A DNA stretch of 64,000 nt, from contig NZ_RYZH01000012.1 of assembly GCF_003977685.1 (NCBI RefSeq), positions 64,778 to 128,777 of the forward strand. Direction: 5' to 3'. Origin of the DNA: Tautonia sociabilis. GTDB lineage: Bacteria; Planctomycetota; Planctomycetia; Isosphaerales; Isosphaeraceae. The position numbers and the translations under genes are program-made. Shown piece by piece: positions 34,013 to 43,303 of this stretch. How positions within the stretch are numbered: the first letter of the stretch is position 1; each line of letters starts with the position of its first letter. The notes under the pieces were generated by a model. That model saw nothing but the letters and a program-made list of their open reading frames with translations, did no database searches and was not told the origin of the DNA.

Positions 34013-35518
34013 TCAGCGGTGCAGCATCGAGTCGAGCGACGGAATCACGTACGTCCCCATCTTCATCTGGTCGAAGATCGCCGGCTCCGAGGCGTAATCC
34101 CGAGCGTCATCCAGCGAGATTAGATCCTTCTTGTACAGGTCGTACAAGTACTTCTCGAAGATGAACGACGCCGAGGCGTCCTGCTGCATCCCGATCTTGA
34201 TGCCGATGGTGTTCCCCGCCAGGATGCTGTCGGCGATCGCCTTCGTGTCGTTGAAGAGGAACTCCAGGGCCGGGATCCGGCCGCCCCCGGTCCTCGGCAG
34301 CAGCCGCTGGCAGATGACGCACTTCAAGGCGTCCCGCAGTTGCAGCTTCACCAGGTCCCGCTCCACCGGGTCGAAGAAGCTGACGATCCGGTTGACCACC
34401 TCGTAGGCCGTCCCCGAGTGCAACGTGCTGATGACCAGGTGCCCGGTGGCCGCCGCGTTGATCGCCGACCGGATCGTGTCCGGGTCGCGCATCTCCCCCA
34501 CGACGATCACGTCCGGGTCGTGCCGCAAGGCCCCCCGCACCGCCTCGTGGAAGCTGCCGATGTCCTCCCCCACGTCCCGCTGCGAGACGACGCTCTTCTT
34601 GCTCTTGTGCACGTACTCGACCGGCTCCTCGATGCTCAGGATGTGCAGCGACTTGTGCGTGTTGATCCAGTCGACCAGCGACGCCACCGTCGTCGACTTC
34701 CCGCTGCCGGTCATCCCCGTCACCAGGATCAGCCCGAAGTGCAACGCCCCCAGACGCTCCATCGCCCCCCGAGGGATGTTCAGGTCCTCGAACGACGGAA
34801 TCGTCTCGGGCAAAAACCGCATCGTCAGGTGCGGAACGCTCGCCTTGATGAACGCCGACACCCGAGCGTACCCCAGCCCCACCTGGTGATAGATGAAGCT
34901 GCACTGCTGCCGATCGGCGAACTCCTGGGCGTGCTTCTCCGGCGCGATCGCGGAGAGGAACTCCAGGATCTGCTCCGACGAGAGCGTGTCGAACGCCTGG
35001 ACCCGCCGCAGCACGTTGTCCACTCGGAACACCGGCGGCGCTCCCGGATACAGGTGCACGTCGCTGGACCGAAACTTGATCATCGCCTTGAACAGCGTCT
35101 CGGGGCTCAGCGGCGTCGAGCGGTACTCCTCCCCGTGCACCCGCCAAACCTCCGGCAGCGGGAAGGCCCCGGAGATCAGGTCGCAGGCATCGTGCAACTG
35201 CTGCACGTTCTCCCCCGACGGCGCCGAGCAGTGCAGCACCAGCGCCCCGTCCACCTCGGCCAGCTCGCAAGACACCGGGCTTCGCCCGGCAAACTCCCGA
35301 AGCGAACCGGCCAGGTGCACCCCCGGCTGAGGGAAGCGCACCGTGAAGTCGTGGAACTCGCCGTCGAAGTTCGGCCGAGACGCCACAATCTCGATCCCCG
35401 GCGACCGGGCGACCATCCTCCTCGGCGCCCCGTGGATCGACCTCAGTTGCTCGTCGGCTAACTGCACGATCGACCAGAAGCTCTTCTGGTGGCCGAGGCC
35501 GAGTACGACCTCTTTCAT
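34013..35518 (-). CDS. PilT-type secretion ATPase with N-terminal extension
   Basis: A 501-aa GspE/PilT superfamily ATPase. Walker A GMTGSGKST (268-276), Asp box around IEEPVEYVH, Walker B VIVVGEMRD (337-345) and His box TLHSG (365-369) place it in the PilT retraction-ATPase group. PilT proteins are usually about 350 aa; here the PilT core starts near residue 135 and is preceded by about 130 residues of unknown alpha/beta sequence. No other pilus gene lies nearby. The product is cytoplasmic, acting at a type IV pilus or related machine. Confidence 0.88.
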   Translation of the reverse strand: MKEVVLGLGHQKSFWSIVQLADEQLRSIHGAPRRMVARSPGIEIVASRPNFDGEFHDFTVRFPQPGVHLAGSLREFAGRSPVSCELAEVDGALVLHCSAPSGENVQQLHDACDLISGAFPLPEVWRVHGEEYRSTPLSPETLFKAMIKFRSSDVHLYPGAPPVFRVDNVLRRVQAFDTLSSEQILEFLSAIAPEKHAQEFADRQQCSFIYHQVGLGYARVSAFIKASVPHLTMRFLPETIPSFEDLNIPRGAMERLGALHFGLILVTGMTGSGKSTTVASLVDWINTHKSLHILSIEEPVEYVHKSKKSVVSQRDVGEDIGSFHEAVRGALRHDPDVIVVGEMRDPDTIRSAINAAATGHLVISTLHSGTAYEVVNRIVSFFDPVERDLVKLQLRDALKCVICQRLLPRTGGGRIPALEFLFNDTKAIADSILAGNTIGIKIGMQQDASASFIFEKYLYDLYKKDLISLDDARDYASEPAIFDQMKMGTYVIPSLDSMLHR

Positions 35519-35895
35519 GGCGGCACCCCTCGAAGGTCCGGTCGGCCCCCCGGGGCAGCCCGGCCTCGTGAGCGGGGTGCTCGCGATCGGAGACCCGCGG
35601 CCGCTTCAGGTCCGGCATGCCGACCTCGCCCCAGCATACCCCGCGCACCAGGCCGGGGGTACAGGCGAACGGCGGGCTCGCTCCCAGTCCATCGCCTCCT
35701 CGATCCTCCTCCCGGCCTCGGCGTCGGCACCGACCGCGACAATCCGGGCCTCGGGATGGGCCCCCCCGATCGCTCCCGGGGCCCTCGAACGATCGTTCCG
35801 GACCACCAGCCCAGGTGTCCGCCCGGACCTTCTCCCGCCCGGTAGGATGGAGCATCCCCGAGACCGGCCGAACCGACCCCGGGCGGGGCGTGTCC

Positions 35896-35965
35896 GGATC
35901 GGATCGGATCGGATCGGATCGGATCGGATCAGATCGGATCGGATCAGATCGGATCGGATCAGATC
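35896..35965. repeat. 5-bp tandem repeat RGATC, fourteen units
   Basis: Fourteen consecutive RGATC units: seven GGATC, then AGATC-GGATC-GGATC in a repeated pattern of period 15, ending AGATC. GATC occurs every 5 bp. It lies about 50 bp upstream of the MATE gene start and downstream of nothing coding on the plus strand. Confidence 0.92.
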
Positions 35966-36015
35966 GGGCGGGATTCCGGCGCGCCCGCAACCCGGGCGAA
36001 TCAGGGGAAAGGACG

Positions 36016-37476
36016 ATGCCTCGGGAGAATTCGCAAGCGACGCCTCGGCCTGGGCTTCGGGGGAGGATCGCCGGCCCGAGGTTTCGGGAGGCGGGCAGAG
36101 CCCTGCGGGCCGAGTTGCCGCCGATGGCCCGCCTGGCCGGGCCGGTCGTGCTCGCCGAGCTGGGCTGGATGGCCATGGGCATCGTCGACACGATGTGCGT
36201 CGGCCGGCTCAGCGCCGAGGCGATCGGAGCCGTCGCCCTCGGCCACGCCGTCTTCTTCGCCAGCACCATCGCCGGCCTCGGCCTCTTGCTGGGGCTGGAC
36301 ACCCTGATCTCCCACGCCTTCGGCGCCGGCCGTCCCGACGACTGCCGTCGGTGGCTCCGGCACGGCGTCTACCTGGCGATCGCCCTCTGCCCTCCGCTGA
36401 TGGCCCTCTCCTGGACGGTCGGCGGGCGGCTCGAGGCCCTCGGCGTCGCGCCGAGCGTCCTCCCCGGGGCCGAGTCGTACGTCCGCCTGGTGACGCTCAG
36501 TCTTCCGTCCCTGCTGCTCTACTTCACCTTCCGGCGCTACCTCCAGGCCCAGGACCGCACGGTCGCGATCGTCTTCGCCCTGGTCTCGGCCAACCTCGTG
36601 AACCTGGCGGTCAACTGGCTGCTAATCTTCGGCAACCTCGGCTTCCCCCGGCTCGGTGTCGCCGGAGCCGCCTGGGCGACGGTCCTCTCGCGATCCTGGA
36701 TGGCCCTCGTCCTGCTCGCCGAGATCGTCCGAGTCGACCGCCGGGCCGGCCCGGCCGCCTGGCGGGGAGGCTGGGCCCCCGAGCTCCGGCGCTTCCGCTC
36801 CCTGATCGCCCTTGGCCTGCCCGCCGCCGGTCAGCTCCTGCTGGAGATGGGGGCCTTCGCCACCGCCACCATGCTCATCGGACGGCTCGACGCCCCCTCC
36901 CTGGCCGCCCACCAGATCGCCCTGAACGTCGCGAGCCTGACGTTCATGGTCCCCCTCGGCATCAGCTCCGCCGGAGCCGTCCGGGTCGGCCAGGCGATGG
37001 GCCGGCAGGACCCGGCCGGAGCCGGCCGGGCGGGCTGGTCGGCCCTGGCCCTGGGCACCGCCTTCATGGCCCTGGCGGCGGTTGCCTTCGTCCTGGTCCC
37101 CCGGGCGATCCTCTCCGCCTTCACCGACCAGCCGGCAGTGCTCGCCGTCGGCGTGATCCTGCTCGCCGCCGCCGCCGTCTTCCAGCTCTTCGACGGCGTG
37201 CAGGTGATCGCCACCGGCATCCTCCGGGGAGCCGGAGACACCCGGACCCCCATGCTCGCCAACCTCGCCTCGCACTGGCTCGTCGGCCTGCCCACCGGCG
37301 TGCTCCTGTGCTTCGTCCTCGGCCGGGGGGTGATCGGCATGTGGATCGGCCTGGCCCTCGGCCTGATCGTCGCCGGCCTGCTCCTGCTCTGGGCCTGGTC
37401 TCGCCGAGTCTCCGCGCTCTCCCCCCAGAACGAGCCGACCGTCGAGCCCTCCCCCGTGCCCGCCTTCGAGCCCTGA
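36016..37476 (+). CDS. MATE family efflux transporter
   Basis: A 486-aa multidrug/toxic compound extrusion antiporter with 12 predicted helices in two homologous halves: half 1 begins MARLAGPVVLAELGWMAMGIVDTMCVGRL, half 2 around LIALGLPAAGQLLLEMGAFATATMLIGRL. Family landmarks include AFGAGRPDDCRRWLRHG after TM2 and the matching VRVGQAMGRQDPAGAGRAGW. ATG 36016 follows GGGGAAAGG. The RGATC repeat lies in its upstream region. Substrate unknown. Confidence 0.9.
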   Translation: MPRENSQATPRPGLRGRIAGPRFREAGRALRAELPPMARLAGPVVLAELGWMAMGIVDTMCVGRLSAEAIGAVALGHAVFFASTIAGLGLLLGLDTLISHAFGAGRPDDCRRWLRHGVYLAIALCPPLMALSWTVGGRLEALGVAPSVLPGAESYVRLVTLSLPSLLLYFTFRRYLQAQDRTVAIVFALVSANLVNLAVNWLLIFGNLGFPRLGVAGAAWATVLSRSWMALVLLAEIVRVDRRAGPAAWRGGWAPELRRFRSLIALGLPAAGQLLLEMGAFATATMLIGRLDAPSLAAHQIALNVASLTFMVPLGISSAGAVRVGQAMGRQDPAGAGRAGWSALALGTAFMALAAVAFVLVPRAILSAFTDQPAVLAVGVILLAAAAVFQLFDGVQVIATGILRGAGDTRTPMLANLASHWLVGLPTGVLLCFVLGRGVIGMWIGLALGLIVAGLLLLWAWSRRVSALSPQNEPTVEPSPVPAFEP

Positions 37477-37626
37477 GGCCCTCTCCCGGGAATCTTCCCC
37501 CTCGGTTCGGTTCCCGAGCTCAATGTCGAATCCCTCCCCTCCCGATCGTCGATCTCTCAGGAGGGGTGGCTCGACGGGAGCTCGCCCGATCCTCCCCGCC
37601 ACCCTCCTCCCCGGAAGGAGGTCCTC

Positions 37627-38055
37627 ATGGCCGAGACAGCCCTCACCCCCTACCTGTTCTTCGGCGGCCGATGCGCCGAAGCCCTGGAGTTCTACCGCTC
37701 GGCCCTCGGCGCCGAGGTCGAGCTGGTCATGCGCCACGACGAGAGCCCCGACCCTCACCCTCCCGGCCTGCTCGCCCCCGGCTTCGAGTCGAAGATCATG
37801 CACGCTTCGATTCGCGTGTGGGGCCAGCGGTTGATGGCCTCCGACGGCTGCGACGCCTCCTCCCGGTTCGACGGCTTCCGCCTCTCCCTCACCCTGCCCA
37901 CCGAGGCCGACGCCCGACTCGCCTTCGACGCCCTCGCCGACGGCGGCACCGTCCAGATGCCGCTGACCCGGACGTTCTGGTCCCCCTGCTTCGGCATGGT
38001 AACCGACCGCTTCGGGATCGGCTGGATGATCACCACCCCCGGCCCGTCCTCCTGA
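37627..38055 (+). CDS. VOC family (PhnB-like) protein
   Basis: A 142-aa glyoxalase-fold protein of the PhnB/3-demethylubiquinone methyltransferase-like group: LTPYLFFGGRCAEALEFYRSALGAEVE at the start, IMHASIRVWGQRLMASD in the middle and WSPCFGMVTDRFGIGWMI at the end. Such proteins usually form dimers; biological role is not established. An excellent Shine-Dalgarno GGAAGGAGG lies just upstream of the ATG. Confidence 0.88.
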   Translation: MAETALTPYLFFGGRCAEALEFYRSALGAEVELVMRHDESPDPHPPGLLAPGFESKIMHASIRVWGQRLMASDGCDASSRFDGFRLSLTLPTEADARLAFDALADGGTVQMPLTRTFWSPCFGMVTDRFGIGWMITTPGPSS

Positions 38056-39081
38056 TCCGATCCTGCGCCGGCCCCCCTCCGACCTCTCCGGTTTTCCTGA
38101 CCAGGAGCGCGTCCTTCCCCGATGATTCCAAGAAAAGGGGAGAACGCGCTCCCGGGCCGTTCTCCGTCCGTCTCGGCCGCCTCGAACGCCGACCGATCGC
38201 TCTCGAACTCGATTCCCCCTCTTTGACAATCAGGAGCGCACCGGAGCGAACGGAGCCGGCGAGTCTGGCCGGCCCGAATCCTCGGGGAGCCCCGGCGGGG
38301 AGAATCCAGACCGCGGCGTCCTCGGCAACGGAACGAACCCATTCCGACCCAGAACGATCGACACAACCGACGACCACTTCACGAGATCGGCCGATCCCGC
38401 CACAGCGCACCGCAGCGCACCGCCCCGATGATCGCGGCGTTCCGGCAGGCGGCGCCCGCTCCTCGGCCGTCTCGGCCATCCGAGCGACTCCCCCACCGAC
38501 CACGGCGGGCCGGCCCCGAGTCCGGCGGCCCGCTCTCGGAGCGAAGGGAGGGTCGCGTTCCCTGGCCTTCCCCTGGTGGTCGGCCTTGCCCGTCCCGGTC
38601 GAGCGACCGTGACGTTCCCCGAGGCAGAACTCCTTGCTCTCTGCTCTGTTGTGACCAAACACCGTGCTCGTTCGTCCCGGTCGGAACCCTCAACAGCGAG
38701 GCCAGCCAATGCGGAACGTTCGACCGAACGAAGCCAAGCCATCCGACGCAAAACCTAACCATTCCATGAGATCGGGAAAATCGCCTACGCGCACCGGAAG
38801 CGCACCGAGAGCGCACCAGGAGCGCACCGGAAGCGCACCGATCGGCCTGCCCTGGGCTCCCGAGCGGGGAGGAGCCGAGGCCGGTCCCCGCCCTGCCGGA
38901 AGGATCCAGGGGCCGGAGGGAGTGATTCAAGTCGGCCTGGGGGGAGGGCTTGGAGGGTGGGGGAGGGGGGGCGGAGCCCCGTCGGGCCCGGGGAGTGCGT
39001 CGACTGGTCAGGGGAGGTCGGGCGGGATAGCATACAACCCTCGCGTCGTCGAACGTCGCCGAGGACGGGAGTAGGTGGACG
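38056..39081. other. 1 kb intergenic region with repeat remnants
   Basis: No supportable gene. Composition is less GC-rich than the surroundings in several patches (38100-38240, 38620-38790). The motif AGCGCACCG recurs at about 38231, 38404-38422 and as an 11-bp array at 38789-38843. A small perfect hairpin CGTTCG-AC-CGAACG lies near 38720. It could hold an untranslated RNA or a decayed gene; nothing was identified with confidence. Confidence 0.5.
38789..38843. repeat. 11-bp tandem repeat GCGCACCGGAA, five copies
   Basis: Units: GCGCACCGGAA, GCGCACCGAGA, GCGCACCAGGA, GCGCACCGGAA, GCGCACCGATC. The period is close to one helical turn. It lies about 240 bp upstream of the 1236-aa membrane-protein gene. 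Confidence 0.85.
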
Positions 39082-42000
39082 ATGGTCAGCCAGTCGGGCG
39101 GTCGCGGTGGCCAGAGCGGGGCGATGTCGCTGGAGGAGCTGCGGGACGCGATGCGGGCGGCCGACCCGAACGCGGTCCTCGTGCCGGCGCGCGTCCTGAG
39201 GAGGGTCATCAAGCACGACCGGAAGATGGCGACCCTCGGCATCCAGGTGCCGCACCGCAAGTCGTATGTCCTCGACGCGGCCACCGCCACAACGATCGTC
39301 GAGCGCGACGAGCTCCGGCTGGACGTCGAGGCCGAGGCCGCCCTCAGCGGCCCGGTCTTCCTGCTGGCCGAGCCGACCCCCGAGCGGCTCGCCTCGATGA
39401 CCAGGGGGCAGGCGCTGCTCCGCTACTGGCGGCTGCTCTTCCACGCCCGGGTCGACGAGGCCCTGGAGCGCCGGCGATCCGCCGGCCGGCTGACCGACGC
39501 CGACCTCCGGGCCCGGGTCGACCGGATCGGCCAGGGGGTCTTCGACGAGGCGAGGCTGGTCCTCCGGGTCGAGGACTACCTGCTCCCCCCCCGAGACCTC
39601 TGGGAGCACTACCGGGAGTTCGCCGCCGTCTACCTGGAGGTGCGGCACTTCGCCCCCCGGCTGCTGGGCAGCTACTTCCCCTCGATCGAGGACCCCGAGG
39701 CGGTCGACGCGGTGCTGGCCGAGGACGTCGACGCCCCGGCCCTCTTCTCCCGGACCCGCCCCCCCGGCGCCCCGGAGCCCTCGGCCCTGGGGGCCCTGAT
39801 CGAAGCGGCCGACTTCGCCCCTCCCCCCGACGAGGCGGTGGGCACCTACCCGCTCCCCTCCCCCCAGCCGGCCCGGCAGCTCGCCGAGCGGCTGGTCCGG
39901 CGCTCGGAGCGGTCCATGCGCCGCGGCAACGTCGTCCGGGCGGCGATCCAACTGGCCCGATCGACCAAGTTCCTCGACCCGCTCGGCCCCCCCTCGGCCT
40001 CGCACCCCTGGCCCCGGGCCCGGCTGGCGCTGGGGCTGCTGGGGGAGCGGCTGGTCGAGGCGCTGGGGCTCGACCCGGCCGAGGCCGACGACTGGAGGCG
40101 AGCCCTGCCGGCCCTGCTGGCGCCGGCGTCGGAGGGGATCTACGCCGTCGAGGCCCGCCTGCTGTTCGACCTCCAGCGCCTTTGCGTCGACTACGAGCGG
40201 CCGATCTACACCGTTGACCTCGTCGAGTGGTTCCTCACGCTGGGCAAGCGGCCGATCAAGCGGCTGCTGCCCTACCAGCGGGAGCTGCTGGCGGTCAAGC
40301 ACCTGCGGTCGGCCCAGCGTCGCCTGCGTCGGGCCCGGATCTCGGAGCCGGACCGCCGTCAGCTCGGCCGCCTGATCGCCGGCGCCCGGCACCGGGCCGA
40401 GGTCACCCTCCGAGACCGTTGCCGGGAGCCCCTGGCCGAAGCCCTCCGCCACACCGGCCTGGAGGCCGGCAACGTGGCCGAGCGCGTCTCCTTCGACAAG
40501 ATCGTCGAGGAGCTGCTCGACAAGGTCGTCTCCCAGGGGTTCCTCACCATGGGGGACCTCCGGGACGCCGTGGCCCGCAACCAGGTCAAGCTGCCGGACC
40601 TCTCCGGCCCCCGAGAGTTCTTCCGGGGAGACCGCCTGCTGATGGCCAACCGCCGGATCTCGGTGGCGCTGGACGGCATCTACCGCCGGGGGGAGGTCTA
40701 CCTCCGGTGGCTCCAGCGGTTCAGCTCGCTGGCCTTCGGCACCCCGGGCGGCCGGTTCCTCACGCAGTTCGTGGTGCTGCCCTTCGGCGGGGCGTTCGTG
40801 GTGCTGTTCTTCGTCGACCACCTGTTCGCGGTCGTCACCAAGCAGCTCGGCTACGGGATCGACCCCGAGGAGGCGGCCCGGGCGGCCCGGGCGGCGGCGG
40901 CCGGGGCGGCGGGCCTGGTCGAGGCGGCCGGGGCGGCCGGGGCGGCGGCCTCGGCCTCGGGGGGGGGGCTTGGCAGCGCCTCGGCGATGCTCGCCGGCAC
41001 GGCGACCGACGCCGCCGCGCTGGCCGAGGCCGAACGGCTGGTCGGCGAGCGGCTGGCCGCCGAGCAGGCCGGCACGCCCCCCGAGGCCGCCGAGCACGAG
41101 GGGGGCCTGCACCTGATCCCCCACGACCTGGAGAGCTGGGTCTGGGTCACGCTCGTCGCCGGCCTCGTCCTGATGGGCCTGCTGCACGCCCCCCGCTTCC
41201 GCCGCCAGGTCGGCTGGCTGCTGCGGGCCTTCTACGACGTGGCCAAGGGGTTCGTCTTCGACTTCCCCCGCTGGATCCTCCGGCAGCACTACGTCCGGAT
41301 GCTGATCTCGACCCGGGGCTTCGTGCTGCTCTGGCGGATGCTCGTCAAGCCGATCGGGCCGGCGCTGCTGGCCTGGCTCGTCCTGGCCCTGGCGGGGGTC
41401 CGCCCCGACGACGCCCGGCAGCTCGCCCTGCTGACCTTCGTCCTCGTCGGCCTGGTGCTCAACCTCCGCATCGGCCGGGACATGGAGGAGATCACCTCGG
41501 ATTATCTCGTGCACACCTGGCGAGTCATCCGGGTGAACATCTTTGGGGATCTGTTCCGGTTCATCGTGGACTTCTTCGCCACCGTGCTGGAGAACGTCGA
41601 CCGGCTGCTCTACACCGTCGACGAGTGGCTCCGCTTCCGAGGCGGCGAGAGCCGCGGCTCGGCCGTCGGCAAGGCGGTCCTCGGCGTCTTCTGGTTCTAC
41701 ATCACCTATGCCGTCCGGTTCGTCATCAACCTGCTGGTCGAGCCGCAGCTCAACCCGATCAAGCACTTCCCGGTGGTCACCGTCTCCCACAAGGTGATGG
41801 CGCCGATCCTCATCCTGATGATCCCTCCGCTGGCCGAGTGGCTCGACGACAAGGAGCTGGCCACGACCATCTGGTTCCTCACCCAGTTGCTGCTGCCGGG
41901 GGTCTTTGGCTTCCTCGTCTGGGAGCTGAAGGAGAACTGGCGGCTGTACCGGGCCAACCGGCCGGAGCACCTGCCCACGGTGCTCATTGGCGGCCACGGC

Positions 42001-42792
42001 GAGACGATGCCCCGGCTGCTCCGGCCCGGCTTCCACTCCGGCACGCTTCCCCGGCTCTTCAATCGCATGCGGCGGGCCGGCCGTCGCCGGCGCCGCCCCC
42101 TGGAGGCCGACGCCCGCCTGGAGCGCTTGCGCGAGGGCCGCCACCACGTCGAGGAGGCGGTCGCCGACTTCATCCGCCGGGAACTGCTCAACCTGCTGGC
42201 CCACACCCGGGCCTGGGGGGATCTGCCCGGCGAGGTCGCCGGGGTGGAAACCAGCTCCAACCGCATCCGGATCGCCCTCCGCTTCCCCGAGCTGGGGGAC
42301 GAGCCGCTCTGGCTGGCCTTTGAGCACGCCTCCGGCTGGATCCTGTCCGACGTCCGGGCGCCGAGCTGGATCGACCGCCTCTCCGACGACCGCCGCCGGG
42401 TCCTCCAGGCCGCCCTGGCCGGGCTCGACCGGATGGCCGACGCCGACCTCTCCCGGCCGCAACTGGAGCACCTGCTGCCTCCCCAGGTCCGCTCCTTCGG
42501 CTTCAACGACCAGGGGATGGTCGCCTGGGTCGGCGACCGCCTCCAGACCGAGGCGACCTACGACCTGACGACCGACGCCCGCCTGAGCTACCCCCAGATC
42601 TCCGGCCCCCGCCCCGTGCCTCCCCTGCCTCCGCTGGAGCTCGACCGCCTGCTGCTGCGGCTCGACCCGATCTCCTGGTCCCGATGGGTCGAGACCTGGG
42701 AGGCCGAGCGCGACGGCCTGGCCCCCCCCGAGCCCTTCACTCGCTCCAGCCGGTTTCTCTCCGACCCCGAGCCCACCGAGGCCACCGCCTGA
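39082..42792 (+). CDS. Large multi-pass membrane protein of unknown function
   Basis: A 1236-aa protein I do not recognise. Residues 1-555 are soluble, charged and mostly helical. Transmembrane segments occur at about 560-586, 686-702, 757-771, 779-796, 862-886, 905-915 and 928-947. Between the first two lies an Ala/Gly-rich insertion (597-660). The C-terminal 280 residues are soluble and include VLIGGHGETMPRLLRPGF (968-985), a motif that looks conserved. The layout suggests an inner-membrane protein with large cytoplasmic ends. Composition and codon use match the neighbouring genes, and the frame is open throughout, so it is a real gene. ATG 39082 is preceded by GGGAGTAGGTGG. Confidence 0.8.
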   Translation: MVSQSGGRGGQSGAMSLEELRDAMRAADPNAVLVPARVLRRVIKHDRKMATLGIQVPHRKSYVLDAATATTIVERDELRLDVEAEAALSGPVFLLAEPTPERLASMTRGQALLRYWRLLFHARVDEALERRRSAGRLTDADLRARVDRIGQGVFDEARLVLRVEDYLLPPRDLWEHYREFAAVYLEVRHFAPRLLGSYFPSIEDPEAVDAVLAEDVDAPALFSRTRPPGAPEPSALGALIEAADFAPPPDEAVGTYPLPSPQPARQLAERLVRRSERSMRRGNVVRAAIQLARSTKFLDPLGPPSASHPWPRARLALGLLGERLVEALGLDPAEADDWRRALPALLAPASEGIYAVEARLLFDLQRLCVDYERPIYTVDLVEWFLTLGKRPIKRLLPYQRELLAVKHLRSAQRRLRRARISEPDRRQLGRLIAGARHRAEVTLRDRCREPLAEALRHTGLEAGNVAERVSFDKIVEELLDKVVSQGFLTMGDLRDAVARNQVKLPDLSGPREFFRGDRLLMANRRISVALDGIYRRGEVYLRWLQRFSSLAFGTPGGRFLTQFVVLPFGGAFVVLFFVDHLFAVVTKQLGYGIDPEEAARAARAAAAGAAGLVEAAGAAGAAASASGGGLGSASAMLAGTATDAAALAEAERLVGERLAAEQAGTPPEAAEHEGGLHLIPHDLESWVWVTLVAGLVLMGLLHAPRFRRQVGWLLRAFYDVAKGFVFDFPRWILRQHYVRMLISTRGFVLLWRMLVKPIGPALLAWLVLALAGVRPDDARQLALLTFVLVGLVLNLRIGRDMEEITSDYLVHTWRVIRVNIFGDLFRFIVDFFATVLENVDRLLYTVDEWLRFRGGESRGSAVGKAVLGVFWFYITYAVRFVINLLVEPQLNPIKHFPVVTVSHKVMAPILILMIPPLAEWLDDKELATTIWFLTQLLLPGVFGFLVWELKENWRLYRANRPEHLPTVLIGGHGETMPRLLRPGFHSGTLPRLFNRMRRAGRRRRRPLEADARLERLREGRHHVEEAVADFIRRELLNLLAHTRAWGDLPGEVAGVETSSNRIRIALRFPELGDEPLWLAFEHASGWILSDVRAPSWIDRLSDDRRRVLQAALAGLDRMADADLSRPQLEHLLPPQVRSFGFNDQGMVAWVGDRLQTEATYDLTTDARLSYPQISGPRPVPPLPPLELDRLLLRLDPISWSRWVETWEAERDGLAPPEPFTRSSRFLSDPEPTEATA

Positions 42793-43153
42793 ACCCTCCC
42801 CTCAGCGCCCAGGACGCCAGGAACCCGACCGCCGGGCTCGAAAAGATCAGGAACCACGGCCCCCCCGGCAACCTCCCGGTGCCGGCCAGGTGGATCAGGG
42901 AGAACTCCGACACCCCGAGCACCGTCACCAGCCCCCCCCACCCCTCCCGCCACCAGGCCAGCACCATTCCCAACGCGGTCGCGACCGGGAAGCACAGCAC
43001 CAGCGCCCCCTCCAGCGGCGACAGCCGCCACGGCCAAGGCGGCTCCGCGGCCACGAACAGCGACAGCAGCCCCAGCGACAGCAGACTCGCGATCCTCCCG
43101 GCCCATCGGGCCAGGACGGCCCCCGGCCCCGGGGCCTCGACGACGGTGGACAT
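42737..43153 (-). CDS. Small four-helix membrane protein, antisense overlap
   Basis: A 138-aa hydrophobic protein with four likely transmembrane segments (about 17-35, 46-65, 75-93, 100-118) and a basic C-terminus. The sequence includes PWPWRLSPLEGALVLCFPVA and LAWWREGWGG. I do not recognise the family beyond a general membrane protein. Its last 56 bp overlap, antisense, the end of the 1236-aa gene. ATG 43153 (MSTVVEAP) is chosen; an extension to 43258 is open but Arg/Gly-rich. Confidence 0.7.
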   Translation of the reverse strand: MSTVVEAPGPGAVLARWAGRIASLLSLGLLSLFVAAEPPWPWRLSPLEGALVLCFPVATALGMVLAWWREGWGGLVTVLGVSEFSLIHLAGTGRLPGGPWFLIFSSPAVGFLASWALRGGFRRWPRWARGRRETGWSE

Positions 43154-43303
43154 CGGCCTCTCCTCCCTCCCGGTCGGTCCGAGGGCTCCCCGCCCGCCTC
43201 GGCCGGCGGGCGCGGCCCCCTTCCCAATCCCTGCGAATCGGCGGGAGCGGCGTGCCACCGAAGTCCAGAGCCCGACCGCCCGAACGCCCCGAGGGCCGAG
43301 GGC

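Noticed and set aside
38785-42471. A 1228-codon minus-strand open frame opposite the large membrane protein
   Set aside because: Low-complexity His/Gln/Asp/Arg sequence typical of the antisense of high-GC genes; the plus frame has transmembrane segments and a ribosome-binding site.
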